From assembly GCA_001464355.1 (NCBI GenBank), contig LNEU01000022.1:62001-126000 (forward strand): 64,000 nt of DNA, written 5' to 3'. The number at the start of each line of letters is the position of its first letter. The first letter of the stretch is position 1. Below the pieces are notes generated by a model, which saw only the letters and a program-made list of their open reading frames with translations, was not told where the DNA came from and ran no database searches. Origin of the DNA: Burkholderiales bacterium Ga0077544. Its GTDB lineage: Bacteria > Pseudomonadota > Gammaproteobacteria > Burkholderiales > Burkholderiaceae_D. Both the position numbers and the translations under genes were made by a program. Shown here one piece after another: positions 1-9,879 of the stretch.

Positions 1-138
1 CCTTATCTGGTACTGACCGGCAAAGGCGCAAGGACACTGGCAAAAGGTGGTTTGCCGCCGGGCACCACCAGCTATCCTGATCTTGCCGCCGTGGTCGATC
101 ACTTATTGAAAGCGCCCGCGCTTACTTACGCTGTTTAA
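1..138 (+). CDS. gmhB: D-glycero-beta-D-manno-heptose 1,7-bisphosphate 7-phosphatase, C-terminal end (partial)
   Basis: Reading frame 1 is open from the first base of the window to a TAA at 136-138 and encodes the last 45 residues of a protein whose start lies outside. The segment PYLVLTGKGARTLAKGG, followed by PPGTT and DLAAVVDHLL, matches the end of GmhB, the HAD-family phosphatase that removes the C7 phosphate during ADP-heptose synthesis for lipopolysaccharide. plsC starts 28 bp downstream on the same strand, so the two envelope genes may share a transcript. The call rests on a short tail only; catalytic residues are not visible. Confidence 0.72.
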   Translation, partial: PYLVLTGKGARTLAKGGLPPGTTSYPDLAAVVDHLLKAPALTYAV

Positions 139-166
139 ATAGCGTTGTACTTAATCTGGAGTTTTA

Positions 167-922
167 ATGTCACGTGCCGTTTTGTTTTTGCGTTCGCTAT
201 TGTTTGCATTGATTATGCTGGTCGCCACCCTGATATGGGCACCTGTATGTTTTCTGGCTGCACCTTTGTCCTATAACAAACGGTATTTCATTACGTCGCG
301 CTGGAATGTCTTCATCATCTGGCTGGCAAAAGTCTTGTGCGGCATACGCTATGAAATCAAGGGCTATGAAAACCTGCCCGATCAACCAGTGATCCTGTTG
401 TCCAAGCATCAGTCAGCCTGGGAAACCATTTTCCTGCTGTGCAAAATGACACGGCCACTGGTATTCGTATTCAAGAAGGAACTGCTCTACGTTCCTTTTT
501 TCGGTTGGGCGCTTGGATTGCTGCGTATGATCCCTATCGATCGCAGCAGCGGCAAGGATGCATTTGCCCAGGTCGTCGTGCAAGGCAGACGACGTCTGGC
601 AGATGGTCAATGGATCATCATGTTCCCGGAAGGCACACGCATCCCTGTCGGCCAAGGTGGACGGTACAAGGGTGGCGGCGCACGCCTCGCAGTGGAAACC
701 AATACCGTGATCGTGCCCATCGCCTTGAATCCGGGTAAATGCTGGCCGAAAAATTCCTTCATCAAGCAACCAGGATTGGTCACCGTCTCTATCGGCAAGC
801 CGATTTCACCGGAAGGCAAGAATGCCGTTGATCTGATGCAGCAAGTCGAAAATTGGATAGAATCTGAAATGCGTGTGATTTCACCCGATGACTACCGCTC
901 CGAGTCATCGCAAAAACCTTAA
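167..922 (+). CDS. plsC: 1-acyl-sn-glycerol-3-phosphate acyltransferase
   Basis: A 251-residue membrane enzyme that transfers an acyl chain to lysophosphatidic acid to make phosphatidic acid in the inner membrane. A hydrophobic segment covers residues 5-32. The acyltransferase motif I is HQSAWE at 81-86 (the H-x4-E variant rather than H-x4-D), and motif III is FPEGTR at 153-158, followed by a glycine-rich stretch. The ATG at 167 has a CTGGAG ribosome site at 154-159. It lies between gmhB and a metallopeptidase gene, all on the plus strand with short gaps. Length is normal for the family. Confidence 0.92.
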   Translation: MSRAVLFLRSLLFALIMLVATLIWAPVCFLAAPLSYNKRYFITSRWNVFIIWLAKVLCGIRYEIKGYENLPDQPVILLSKHQSAWETIFLLCKMTRPLVFVFKKELLYVPFFGWALGLLRMIPIDRSSGKDAFAQVVVQGRRRLADGQWIIMFPEGTRIPVGQGGRYKGGGARLAVETNTVIVPIALNPGKCWPKNSFIKQPGLVTVSIGKPISPEGKNAVDLMQQVENWIESEMRVISPDDYRSESSQKP

Positions 923-937
923 CGGACCTGCACATCC

Positions 938-1840
938 TTGAAGCTGCTTCGTCACACATCGCCTGATCCGCAACAGCTTGCGCTGCAACTCGATTTCTTT
1001 TCGTCCGATTTTTCATCGCAACCGAAAATCGATCATCCTGCACCCAAGCATTCACCAGGATCCTTGTTGCCATCAAACGCCGCGCCAAACGGCGATGCAG
1101 CCAAACCCGTCGCAAATGGCAAACGCCGCGTACATGTGGGCGAACATCATCTGGATTACACGCTGGTGCGCTCCAAGCGCCGCTCTATCGGCTTCATGAT
1201 TGATGATGATGGCTTGCGTATCACCGCGCCGAAATGGGTGACGCTAACTGAAATTGAAAATGCGATTTGCGAAAAACAGCGCTGGATTTTCACGAAACTG
1301 AATGAACGCCGCGAACGTTCTGCACGGCGTCTGCAACCGCAAATGGAGTGGCGCGATGGTGGCACCTTGCCCTATCTGGGCAGTGACATCACCTTGCGCA
1401 TACTGGCGACGCAGAGCGCCGGCATTCTGTACGATGCGAAGTCACAAGAATTGACCGTATGCCTGCCATCGGATGCGGCCGAACAACAGTTGAAAGATCG
1501 TGTCCAGGGTTGGTTGCAACTGGAAGCCAAGCGCATCTTTGCCGCACGCCTGCCGCTTTATGCAGAAAAACTCAGCGTCAGTTATCAATCGTTTGCATTA
1601 TCGTCAGCGATGACGCAATGGGGCTCTTGCACAGCGGATGGGAAAATTCGTTTGAACTGGCGCCTGATTCACTTTGCATTGCCGCTGATCGACTACGTGA
1701 TTGCGCATGAGTTATCGCATCTGCGCGAGATGAACCACAGCCCGCAATTCTGGGCAACCGTACAATCGGTATTCCCTGAATTTGCAGCAGCGAAAAAAGC
1801 CTTGCGCGAACATGCGCCGGAGACGCTGCCCATCTTTTGA
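938..1840 (+). CDS. YgjP-like zinc metallopeptidase (DUF45/M48-type fold)
   Basis: A 300-residue protein with the HExxH zinc motif in HELSH at 257-261 and a following NHSPQFW segment whose histidine (267) fits the third ligand of YgjP/WLM-type peptidases. The first 65 residues are low in conserved features and rich in P, S and A. No in-frame ATG precedes residue 88, so the start is taken as the TTG at 938, 15 bp after plsC, which would make a small operon. The substrate is unknown for the family. The start codon is the least certain part. Confidence 0.8.
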   Translation: MKLLRHTSPDPQQLALQLDFFSSDFSSQPKIDHPAPKHSPGSLLPSNAAPNGDAAKPVANGKRRVHVGEHHLDYTLVRSKRRSIGFMIDDDGLRITAPKWVTLTEIENAICEKQRWIFTKLNERRERSARRLQPQMEWRDGGTLPYLGSDITLRILATQSAGILYDAKSQELTVCLPSDAAEQQLKDRVQGWLQLEAKRIFAARLPLYAEKLSVSYQSFALSSAMTQWGSCTADGKIRLNWRLIHFALPLIDYVIAHELSHLREMNHSPQFWATVQSVFPEFAAAKKALREHAPETLPIF

Positions 1841-1925
1841 GCAACGCCGTCAACACAGCATCATTTCTTCCTGATTTATATCTCGCTTATCAGCAACCAC
1901 TGACGGCATACACATGCGCATAAGA

Positions 1926-2327
1926 TCAGTGCGCTTGCTCGTCGTCTTTGCGCTCAATGAATTCGATCTTGTAACCATCGGGATCGGTAACAAATGCAAT
2001 CACGGTGCTGCCGCCTTTGACCGGACCGGCTTCCCGCGTGACATTGCCGCCAGCTTTTTTTACGTCGGCGCATGCCTTGTAGGCGTCGCCGACTGAAATC
2101 GCGATATGCCCATATGCAGTGCCCATCTCATAACTGTGTTCGCCATGGTTATAAGTCAGTTCCAGTTCGGCATGATCAGGATTGCTGCCGTAACCAAGAA
2201 AAGCCAGTGTGTATTTGTATTCAGGATTTTCAGTCTGGCGCAGCACTTTCATGCCGAGCACCTTGGTATAAAAATCGATGGACCGCTGCAAGTCGCCGAC
2301 GCGAAGCATGGTATGAAGAATGCGCAT
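1926..2327 (-). CDS. gloA: Lactoylglutathione lyase (glyoxalase I)
   Basis: A 133-residue cytosolic enzyme that isomerises the methylglyoxal-glutathione adduct to S-lactoylglutathione. The metal ligands of the Escherichia coli enzyme are recognisable: H5 in MRILHT, E56 in AELELTY, H74 in YGHIA and E122 in KIEFIE. These match the nickel-type short glyoxalases. The ATG at 2327 has a GCGGAG ribosome site. It converges with the plus-strand metallopeptidase gene and lies downstream of rsmA on the same strand with an 88-bp gap, so it is probably a separate unit. Confidence 0.93.
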   Translation of the reverse strand: MRILHTMLRVGDLQRSIDFYTKVLGMKVLRQTENPEYKYTLAFLGYGSNPDHAELELTYNHGEHSYEMGTAYGHIAISVGDAYKACADVKKAGGNVTREAGPVKGGSTVIAFVTDPDGYKIEFIERKDDEQAH

Positions 2328-2415
2328 GAATATCTCCGCAATATGAATTGAATGAAGCGTTTATTTTATGACTATCGGGCAGTTCTTGCCGACGGCGTAC
2401 GCTTGGAAAGTCAGT

Positions 2416-3183
2416 TTACAAGCGATTGGCGAGCGCGACATATTGTGCGAGAGGAATGGTTTCCGGGCGCATTTGCGGGTCAATGCCGACTTCGATCAAA
2501 TCACTCTCGACAAACATGCCTGCCAGGCAGTTGCGGATCACCTTGCGGCGTTGCGAAAATGCTTTCAGCACAACTTGTTCCAGCTTGGTTTGATCGCAAT
2601 GCAGCGGGTTCATAAGGGGAATCATGCGCACGATTGCTGACTCCACACGCGGCGGCGGATCGAATGCCGTCGGCGGCACAATGAACATCAATTCCATTTG
2701 ATAACGCCATTGCAGCATCACCGACAGCCGACCGTAAGTCTTGCTGCCAGGCTCGGCTACCATGCGTTCCACTACCTCTTTTTGCAACATGAAATGTTGA
2801 TCCTGCACATGCGGTGCAATCTCGGCGAGATGAAACAGCAAGGGACTGGAAATGTTGTAAGGCAGATTGCCGACTACACGTAATTTGCTGCCGGCAGGCA
2901 CTGGAATTGTCGAGAAATCGAATTGCAAAGCATCGGCAGAATGGACGATCAGCTTTTTGGGATCAAAGGTTTTTTTCAGCCGTTCGACCAGATCCCTATC
3001 CAGCTCCACTACGTGCATCTGATCCACGCCCTCCAGCAACAGACGCGTCATTGCCGCCAGGCCGGGACCGATTTCGACCATCGTATCCTGAGGTTGCGGA
3101 TCGATGGCGCGAATGATGTTCTGCAGAACTCCATCGTCGGTCAAGAAATTCTGGCCGAAACGTTTACGCGGAATATGTTTCAT
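2416..3183 (-). CDS. rsmA: 16S rRNA (adenine1518-N6/adenine1519-N6)-dimethyltransferase
   Basis: A 255-residue methyltransferase (KsgA) that dimethylates two adjacent adenines in helix 45 of 16S rRNA late in small-subunit assembly. It shows QNFLTD near the N-terminus, the SAM-binding EIGPG at 38-42, the acidic VVELD loop, and the catalytic NLPY at 106-109. Length is slightly short of the E. coli protein but complete. It is the last gene of the lptD-surA-pdxA-rsmA order, which is widely conserved in beta- and gammaproteobacteria. Confidence 0.95.
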   Translation of the reverse strand: MKHIPRKRFGQNFLTDDGVLQNIIRAIDPQPQDTMVEIGPGLAAMTRLLLEGVDQMHVVELDRDLVERLKKTFDPKKLIVHSADALQFDFSTIPVPAGSKLRVVGNLPYNISSPLLFHLAEIAPHVQDQHFMLQKEVVERMVAEPGSKTYGRLSVMLQWRYQMELMFIVPPTAFDPPPRVESAIVRMIPLMNPLHCDQTKLEQVVLKAFSQRRKVIRNCLAGMFVESDLIEVGIDPQMRPETIPLAQYVALANRL

Positions 3184-3234
3184 TGATTGTGTGTTTCAAG
3201 CCGAGATGAATCAGCGGGTTATTTGTTCGAGCGC

Positions 3235-4266
3235 CTAAACCGATACTTTTGACGCGGCGGCCATTTGTGCGGCAACGCGTATCGCTTCCAGCATGCTGCC
3301 ATGATCGGCGAGGCCCAAGCCGGCAGCCGCCAGATCGAGTGCAGTACCGTGATCGACCGAGGTGCGGATGATCGGCAAGCCCAATGTAATATTGACGCCC
3401 AGACCGAAACTGGCGTACTTCAATACCGGCAAGCCCTGATCATGGTACATCGCGAGTACGCAATCGGCATTCGCCAGCAGCTTTTGTTGAAACAGGGTAT
3501 CCGCCGGATAAGGGCCACTCACATCATAGCCCTTGGCCTGTGCTGCCTGTAACGCCGGTGTGATGACATCGATTTCTTCCCGCCCCAGATAGCCGCCCTC
3601 ACCTGCATGCGGATTCAGGCCGGTTACGAGTATGCGCGGCTGCGCAATACCGAATTTTTTCTGTAAATCTGCATGCACGATATCGATGATGTCTGACAAA
3701 CTGTCAAACGTAATCGCCGCGGCCACATCTTTCAACGCCAGATGCGTAGTCGCTAGTCCCACGCGCAAAGGCTGCGGCGTCGCATTGGTCGCCAGCATCA
3801 TCACAACTTGTTTGGTGCCGGTTTTGTCAGCCAGATATTCGGTATGGCCGGTAAACGGTACACCGGCATCATTGATGGTGTTTTTTTGCAGCGGCGCGGT
3901 GACGACGGCATCGAACCAGCCTTGCACTGCGCCGTCGATTGCGATGTCCAGTGTCTGCAGCACATAGCGACCATTGTGCGCATCCAGTTTGCCGGGAACG
4001 ACATGCACTGCCAACGGACAATCGATGACCGCAATCTGATCGCGGGGGAACGCTGGCAGGCCGTTGTTGCGTACGGCCTGCAAGGACAAGGCAGATAAAT
4101 GTATATCCGGATTGATCGCGGCGGCGATCATGGATAAAAACGCCGCATCGCCTATCAATACGCTATTTACATCAGCGCGTAGCTCCCATGCCGCACGAAT
4201 CGAAATCTCCGGACCAATCCCGGCCGGCTCACCACACGTAATCGCAATGGTTGGACGCTTACTCAC
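3235..4266 (-). CDS. pdxA: 4-hydroxythreonine-4-phosphate dehydrogenase
   Basis: A 343-residue NAD-dependent enzyme of the DXP-dependent pyridoxal phosphate pathway, converting 4-phosphohydroxy-L-threonine to 3-amino-1-hydroxyacetone phosphate. The N-terminal [11 protein letters not shown], the metal-binding GHTEYLAD region and the C-terminal [12 protein letters not shown] and SVDHGTALD motifs identify the family. It follows surA with a 24-bp gap on the minus strand and precedes rsmA, consistent with the conserved lptD operon. PLP is unrelated to the envelope role of its neighbours; the linkage is historical. Confidence 0.95.
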   Translation of the reverse strand: MSKRPTIAITCGEPAGIGPEISIRAAWELRADVNSVLIGDAAFLSMIAAAINPDIHLSALSLQAVRNNGLPAFPRDQIAVIDCPLAVHVVPGKLDAHNGRYVLQTLDIAIDGAVQGWFDAVVTAPLQKNTINDAGVPFTGHTEYLADKTGTKQVVMMLATNATPQPLRVGLATTHLALKDVAAAITFDSLSDIIDIVHADLQKKFGIAQPRILVTGLNPHAGEGGYLGREEIDVITPALQAAQAKGYDVSGPYPADTLFQQKLLANADCVLAMYHDQGLPVLKYASFGLGVNITLGLPIIRTSVDHGTALDLAAAGLGLADHGSMLEAIRVAAQMAAASKVSV

Positions 4267-4290
4267 GACGTTTACAAACTTGGACGTGCA

Positions 4291-5709
4291 TTATTTTTCT
4301 TCCATCCGATATTCGACATAGGCGCGATCACGGACCTGACGCAACCAGTCTTGCGTTGCCTCCTCTTGCTTCTGTTCGCGGATAGCCTGACGTGCAACCA
4401 TGCGCTGACGTTCTTGCGACACATCATCAGCCTTGCGTTCTTTGACCAGAATCAAATGGTAGCCAAATGGTGACTGAATCGGCTCGCTGACTTCACCGAT
4501 AGGCAAGGCATCCATGGCGCGCTCGAATTCAGGCACGGTATCGCCGGGATAAATCCAGCCGAGATCGCCACCCTTGGCCGCCGAAAAATCATTCGAGTAA
4601 AGACGCGCCAGCTCTTCGAATGTTGCCGCCTTGTTGTCTAGACGCTGCTTCAATTCGGTCAACTTGCGACGCGCATCTGCTTCCGTGACGACCTGATTCA
4701 CCTTGATCAGGATATGACTGGCGTGTGTTTGCTTGACGGTTGCCACTGCAGCTGCATTATCGGCAGTTGGACCTGCACGCATCACACTTTGCGTGCGCTT
4801 GCCCAGCAACTTCAAGACGTGAAAGCCGTTGCCGCTTTTTACCAAAGGCGCAATCTGCCCTTGCTGTAAATTGCCTACTGCATCGACAAACAATTGGGGC
4901 AAACGCTCCTGGCTACGCCAGCCTAACTCGCCGCCGGTCAATCCATCTGTGCCGTCAGAATACGCAGTTGCCAGCTTGGCGAAATCGCCGCCCGCATTCA
5001 ATTGCGCAATGACTTCTTCCGCACGTCGCTTGCTTTCCGCCAGCTGTTGCGGCGACGCGTTTTCAGGAACGCGAATCAGGATTTGTCCGATATTGAATTC
5101 CTGCGGTGCTGCCGTCGCCGCCGAACCGTCATGCGCGCCCATATAGGCATCTATTTCCGCATCCGATACCTGGATCTTGTTATCAACTTCACGTTCACGC
5201 AAACGCTGCAAAATCATCTCATTGCGAATCTCGCTACGAAATTGGGAGTAGACCATGCCATCCTGTTCCAGGCGTTTGCGGAACTCAGGCATCGTCAATT
5301 TATTCTGATCTGCGATACGGGCTACCGCACGATCAAGCGAGGCATCATCCACTTTGATGCCTGATTCCTTGGCCTGCTGCAATTGCGCGCGCTCTACGAT
5401 CATGCGCTCCAGTAATTGACGCTGCAATTGTTGAATCGGTGGCATTTGACCGCCCTGGCTTTTCAGACGACCTTCAATTACTTTCAGGCGCTCTAAAAAT
5501 TCATAACGTGTGATAACTTCATTGTTGACGACAACCAGAATTGCATCTGCCAGACGAGGTTGTACGGCAGGTTTGGATGAGCTGGCAGGTGTCATGTTTT
5601 GCGCAACTGCGCTAGTCAACAAACCGCAAGCCAAACAAAACAAAATCAATCCGCTCTTGGCATACCGAACGGGATGTTGATTGGCAAACAAGGAAGAAAA
5701 AATATTCAT
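4291..5709 (-). CDS. surA: Periplasmic peptidyl-prolyl isomerase and outer-membrane protein chaperone SurA
   Basis: A 472-residue periplasmic chaperone for outer-membrane beta-barrel proteins, including LptD encoded just upstream. The N-terminal about 38 residues carry a hydrophobic signal segment (GLILFCLACGLL) ending near AVAQ. A SurA_N helical domain follows, then two PpiC parvulin domains, roughly residues 200-310 (starting EFNIGQILIRV) and 330-430 (starting HASHILIKV). The ATG at 5709 is preferred over an in-frame TTG at 5724, although neither has a clear ribosome site. It begins 17 bp after lptD, so the genes are probably cotranscribed. Confidence 0.94.
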   Translation of the reverse strand: MNIFSSLFANQHPVRYAKSGLILFCLACGLLTSAVAQNMTPASSSKPAVQPRLADAILVVVNNEVITRYEFLERLKVIEGRLKSQGGQMPPIQQLQRQLLERMIVERAQLQQAKESGIKVDDASLDRAVARIADQNKLTMPEFRKRLEQDGMVYSQFRSEIRNEMILQRLREREVDNKIQVSDAEIDAYMGAHDGSAATAAPQEFNIGQILIRVPENASPQQLAESKRRAEEVIAQLNAGGDFAKLATAYSDGTDGLTGGELGWRSQERLPQLFVDAVGNLQQGQIAPLVKSGNGFHVLKLLGKRTQSVMRAGPTADNAAAVATVKQTHASHILIKVNQVVTEADARRKLTELKQRLDNKAATFEELARLYSNDFSAAKGGDLGWIYPGDTVPEFERAMDALPIGEVSEPIQSPFGYHLILVKERKADDVSQERQRMVARQAIREQKQEEATQDWLRQVRDRAYVEYRMEEK

Positions 5710-5726
5710 GATTTTTACGTACAAAC

Positions 5727-7949
5727 TTAATAAGTAACGTTAGAAGGTTTATTGATGACTTGATAGCCGGGAATACTGGTACGCAATGCTTCCATCGGAT
5801 CAGAACCTAATTTGGTCAAACCGCTTAACTCAAGCTGGAAGAAGAGCGAAGAAGTCGATTTGCCGGTCGCCGTTGGAATTCTTTGTCCAACAACGCGGAA
5901 AATCCAGCAATCTGCCTTGTATTCCAAACCGAGCAAACCTTCTGACACCTTGTTATCCGGCAGAGAATAATTCACGCGTCCAACGCCATACCAGCGATCG
6001 GCAATCGGCCATTGACCCGACACATCAACCTGTTTCAATGCATTCGGCACGTCCCGACGATAGGTCAGATTCAATACTTTCTTCGGCTCAGGACGCCAAC
6101 TGACACCAGCATTGGCACGGCTGACACTTTTCTGTGTTGCACTGTATTGCAGATTGCCTTCCGTACTCAGCGAATTGGATACGCGTAAAGTGCCCGATGC
6201 CAACCAGTCGGAACTGCTGTCGTTACTAGGCAAGCAAGTACTCTGGCCGATCGCCGGCAAACACACGCGCTGATCATCGAAATACAATCTTTGCGCAAGC
6301 GCTACACGCAAGCGTTCCGCACCGGTCGATTCTATATACCGTGAGACCATCGCAACCGTCAGCTGGTTCGCATCGCTGATACGATCATTGCCGATGAAAC
6401 GATTTTCACTAAAAATCTGCGAGAAACTCAAATCCGCCAGGGCACTATCAAATACCGGGAATTGGCTCTGATCTTTATATGGGGTTCTTACATAGAACAA
6501 ACGTGGCTCCAGCGTCTGCGTCGCAGCATCACCGAAAATACTGGTCTCGCGCTCAAACACCAAACCACTATCCAGCGAAAAGGTTGGCAATACACGGTTG
6601 TAGTTTGAACTGATGTTGGTCGCCGGATTTTGCACATTGTAAGTAGTGGCGTGCATCGACACTTTAGGCGTCAAGAAATAGCTGGGACGAACGATAGGAT
6701 AAGAAACACTGGGATTGATCACATAGCGCTCGCCACGTATCAGATCCGGATGCCAAAAGCGGGTCGCTTCGCCCACCGCACTCCAGTCGAAACCGTTGAC
6801 ATCCTGGCGGCCGCCTTGCAAGGTAAATTGCGGCAAACGATCATATGGCCGCGCAATAGGCGACAGCGGGTCTTGCAGCACTTGATAATTAGATGCACGC
6901 GCAGTCGCATTCCAGAAATTGCCAGCATAGTTAAAATACAGATCGCGTAACAACAGGCGCTCAGTACTAGTCGCCAGATTCCGTGAGAAATCGCTAGGGT
7001 AATTATCGTCGGATGCCGCTTTTACATTCCAGCCAAACGAGGCCTGCGGCGTGAAGCGCTGATTATGTATCGATGCCAGCGAATACCGATTTGTTTGGGT
7101 CTGCGCATCATTGGCTAAATACTCAAGCTTGGTTTCGCCTGCGTAATTATTATCCAGATAGCGCGCATCCGCGCCCAGTTGAAAGCCGCGACGTTCGATA
7201 TACCTCGGCGTTAAGGTCAAATCGCGGTTAGGAGCAATATTGAAATAATAAGGAACTGCAACTTCAAAACCGCCTGTACTGGTGGTTCCTATTGTGGGCA
7301 GCAGCACACCGGATTTGCGCGCATCCGACAAGGGGAAAGACATGTACGGTGTACCGATGATAGGTACACCTTTGAAGTAAATCAATGTAGTGCCTGCAGT
7401 ACCGATATCGCGTCCGTTATCGAGATGCATGGTATTCGACTTCAGATACCAATCCGGATCAGGGCCCTCACAGGTGCTGTAAGTACCTTGCGTAATGCGC
7501 GCCCTGTCCTCTGCCTCGAAATCGATGCGATCGGCTTTGCCTTGCGCATTATTTTCCTTCATGTGATAGGTCGGGTTCAAAACATAGCCCTGACCTTCAT
7601 CTATCTTGAAGCGCATCTTGTCGCCCGTGTAGCGATCACCGAAACGGTTCATCTTCACATTACCGCTGGCTTCGACTTCGTCTTCTTCTATCCAGTAGGT
7701 TGCGTGATCCGCAGTGAGCGTGGTTCCGCCGCGAATGATTTCCACATCGCGCTCCAGCACGATCTCGCGATCCGGGCGACCGCTCATTTGCTCGGAACTG
7801 ACGTGGGTTTCCGCCTCAGGCGTTTTTTCCCTTGCCGGTTTGACGCTGATTTGCGCGGAAGCGAACGTCGAGGTACAGACCGCAGCGACGAGGGCGGTCA
7901 TCTTGGCAAGAGGGCGTGGAGAAGAGCGGTAAGAGAAAAGCCAGGTCAT
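5727..7949 (-). CDS. lptD: LPS-assembly protein LptD (outer-membrane translocon)
   Basis: A 740-residue outer-membrane protein that, with LptE, inserts lipopolysaccharide into the outer leaflet. A signal peptide spans about residues 1-33 (ending FASAQ). An OstA/LptA-like beta-jellyroll follows at about 60-200 (DREIVLERDVEIIRGG and TADHATYW), and the rest is a 26-strand-type barrel rich in aromatic residues. Cysteines that could form the known disulfides occur in STCEGPD and in the C-terminal KADCWIF. The ATG at 7949 places the signal peptide correctly; an upstream frame extends to 8027 but adds an unlikely leader. It is divergent from amgK. Confidence 0.94.
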   Translation of the reverse strand: MTWLFSYRSSPRPLAKMTALVAAVCTSTFASAQISVKPAREKTPEAETHVSSEQMSGRPDREIVLERDVEIIRGGTTLTADHATYWIEEDEVEASGNVKMNRFGDRYTGDKMRFKIDEGQGYVLNPTYHMKENNAQGKADRIDFEAEDRARITQGTYSTCEGPDPDWYLKSNTMHLDNGRDIGTAGTTLIYFKGVPIIGTPYMSFPLSDARKSGVLLPTIGTTSTGGFEVAVPYYFNIAPNRDLTLTPRYIERRGFQLGADARYLDNNYAGETKLEYLANDAQTQTNRYSLASIHNQRFTPQASFGWNVKAASDDNYPSDFSRNLATSTERLLLRDLYFNYAGNFWNATARASNYQVLQDPLSPIARPYDRLPQFTLQGGRQDVNGFDWSAVGEATRFWHPDLIRGERYVINPSVSYPIVRPSYFLTPKVSMHATTYNVQNPATNISSNYNRVLPTFSLDSGLVFERETSIFGDAATQTLEPRLFYVRTPYKDQSQFPVFDSALADLSFSQIFSENRFIGNDRISDANQLTVAMVSRYIESTGAERLRVALAQRLYFDDQRVCLPAIGQSTCLPSNDSSSDWLASGTLRVSNSLSTEGNLQYSATQKSVSRANAGVSWRPEPKKVLNLTYRRDVPNALKQVDVSGQWPIADRWYGVGRVNYSLPDNKVSEGLLGLEYKADCWIFRVVGQRIPTATGKSTSSLFFQLELSGLTKLGSDPMEALRTSIPGYQVINKPSNVTY

Positions 7950-8049
7950 GAAAATAAAGTTTTGAATACCATCTCTGGCGATTTTTCGAATGTAATCACT
8001 TATTATATGGGAACTCACTACCCACAAACTGAATTCCTAGGCTCGCTTC

Positions 8050-9087
8050 ATGTCTTTACATACTGCATCTGATTCCTCCGGCGATCCGCGTCTGACTCAA
8101 CTTCATAACTGGCTGGCATCCGTGCCTGCCCCGTCGCTCCAGCTGGCATCGCTGAGACCGGCGTCCTCTGATGCCAGTTTTCGGCGTTATTTTCGCATTG
8201 ATGGCGCCGACGGCAACAGTTACATAGCGATGGATGCCCCGCCTCCCCAGGAAGATGTACGCCCTTTCATTCATGTAGCCGACGTTTTTGGCGCCACCGG
8301 GGTTTCTGTGCCAAGCATTCTGGCACAGGATATTGAATCGGGGTTTTTATTATTGTCAGATTTGGGGTCGACCACATATCTGCAATTGTTAAATCCCGAC
8401 AATGCGCACAAGCTTTACATTGATGCGATTGATGCATTGGTGCACATTCAGGTACATAGCACACCGGCAGTGCTGCCCGAATACGACCGGGCATTATTGC
8501 TGCGCGAATTGATGCTTTTCCCGGAATGGTATATCGGCAAGCATCTGGGCCTGAGCATGACCGAGAAGCAAACTGCGACGCTGAACAAGGTATTCGATGC
8601 ACTACTGGCCAATAATCTGGCACAGGCACAAGTCTATGTGCATCGCGACTATCATTCGCGCAATCTGATGGTGCTGCAAAACGGCAATCCCGGGATACTC
8701 GATTTCCAGGATGCCGTATACGGACCGATTACCTACGATCTGGCATCGCTATTGCGCGACGCTTATATCCAATGGGATGAAGAAATCGTGCTTGACTGGG
8801 CAATTCGTTATTGGGAACGTGCAAAACGTGCCGGACTTCCTGTGAATTCCGATATCGATTCCTTCTATCGCGATTTTGAATACATGGGACTGCAGCGCCA
8901 CCTGAAAGTACTCGGCATTTTTGCCCGCCTATATCACCGCGATGGCAAGGGTGCTTATCTGAAGGATATGCCACTCGTGATGGAATACACACGCAAGGCT
9001 GCACATCGCTACAAAGAACTCGCGCCGCTGGTTAGACTACTCGATGAGCTGGAAGATAAAGCACCGCAAGTTGGCTATACATTTTAA
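8050..9087 (+). CDS. amgK: N-acetylmuramate/N-acetylglucosamine 1-kinase AmgK
   Basis: A 345-residue kinase with the aminoglycoside phosphotransferase fold. The catalytic Brenner-type motif is HRDYHSRN and the metal-binding aspartate follows in LDFQDAVYGP. With MurU it forms the anomeric-kinase route of peptidoglycan recycling, phosphorylating MurNAc at C1. Its place next to murU, divergent from lptD, is the usual arrangement in pseudomonads and betaproteobacteria and supports AmgK over a general aminoglycoside kinase. Start at the ATG at 8050; no strong ribosome site is visible. Confidence 0.9.
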   Translation: MSLHTASDSSGDPRLTQLHNWLASVPAPSLQLASLRPASSDASFRRYFRIDGADGNSYIAMDAPPPQEDVRPFIHVADVFGATGVSVPSILAQDIESGFLLLSDLGSTTYLQLLNPDNAHKLYIDAIDALVHIQVHSTPAVLPEYDRALLLRELMLFPEWYIGKHLGLSMTEKQTATLNKVFDALLANNLAQAQVYVHRDYHSRNLMVLQNGNPGILDFQDAVYGPITYDLASLLRDAYIQWDEEIVLDWAIRYWERAKRAGLPVNSDIDSFYRDFEYMGLQRHLKVLGIFARLYHRDGKGAYLKDMPLVMEYTRKAAHRYKELAPLVRLLDELEDKAPQVGYTF

Positions 9088-9167
9088 TCGGCGAGGCAAA
9101 TCAGTCGCGGTTTATAGCTAAACCGCGGACAAGAAATTTATTCATTTAAACAAAGAATGCGACAACC

Positions 9168-9878
9168 ATGAAAGCGATGATTTTCGCTGCCGGACGTGGC
9201 GAAAGAATGCGCCCGTTAACCGATACATGCCCAAAACCCTTGCTGAAGGTACGCGGTCGTCCGCTGATCGTCTGGCACATCCTGAACCTGGTACGTGCCG
9301 GCATCAAGGATATCGTGATCAACCATGCCCATCTCGGCCACATGATCGAAGAAACCTTAGGCAGCGGTGAGCAGCTCGGTGCCAATATTGTTTACTCCGC
9401 AGAAGGCATCGCACTGGAAACCGCTGGCGGCATTGCAAAAGCGCGGCATTTGCTGGGCGATGAACCTTTTCTCGCTCTTGCGGCAGACATCTACTGCCCC
9501 CACTTTGACTTTGAGCAGGTAAAAGGCGTGCTGGAAGACAATGACGTGTGGGGCAATCCACATCCGCTGGATAAGCGCGATGTTGCGTGGTTGTATCTGG
9601 TCAAGAATCCCGCGCACAATCCGCAAGGCGATTTTGCGCTGAACAGTTTTTCCGTCATCAACGAAGGCGAACCGCGTTTAACCTTTTCCGGCATAGGCGT
9701 CTATCGCCCTTCGATGTTTGATTCGATTACCGCAGGAGAGCCTGCCAAACTGGCACCGTTATTGCGCGAATACGCATCGCGCGGCCAGATCGGCGGCGAG
9801 TTGTATCGCGGCACCTGGGCTGATGTCGGCACTGCAGAACGCCTGACTGAACTGAACGCACCTTTGACAGGAAAATGA
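9168..9878 (+). CDS. murU: N-acetylmuramate 1-phosphate uridylyltransferase MurU
   Basis: A 236-residue nucleotidyltransferase that makes UDP-MurNAc from MurNAc-1-phosphate, bypassing de novo synthesis and the fosfomycin target MurA. The N-terminal signature is AAGRGERMRPLTD followed by PKPLLKV; a later D-x-D-like acidic region (ALAADIYCP) fits the metal site. It is 80 bp downstream of amgK and only 1 bp before pepP, so all three plausibly share a transcript. Length agrees with the family. Confidence 0.92.
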   Translation: MKAMIFAAGRGERMRPLTDTCPKPLLKVRGRPLIVWHILNLVRAGIKDIVINHAHLGHMIEETLGSGEQLGANIVYSAEGIALETAGGIAKARHLLGDEPFLALAADIYCPHFDFEQVKGVLEDNDVWGNPHPLDKRDVAWLYLVKNPAHNPQGDFALNSFSVINEGEPRLTFSGIGVYRPSMFDSITAGEPAKLAPLLREYASRGQIGGELYRGTWADVGTAERLTELNAPLTGK

Positions 9879-9879
9879 A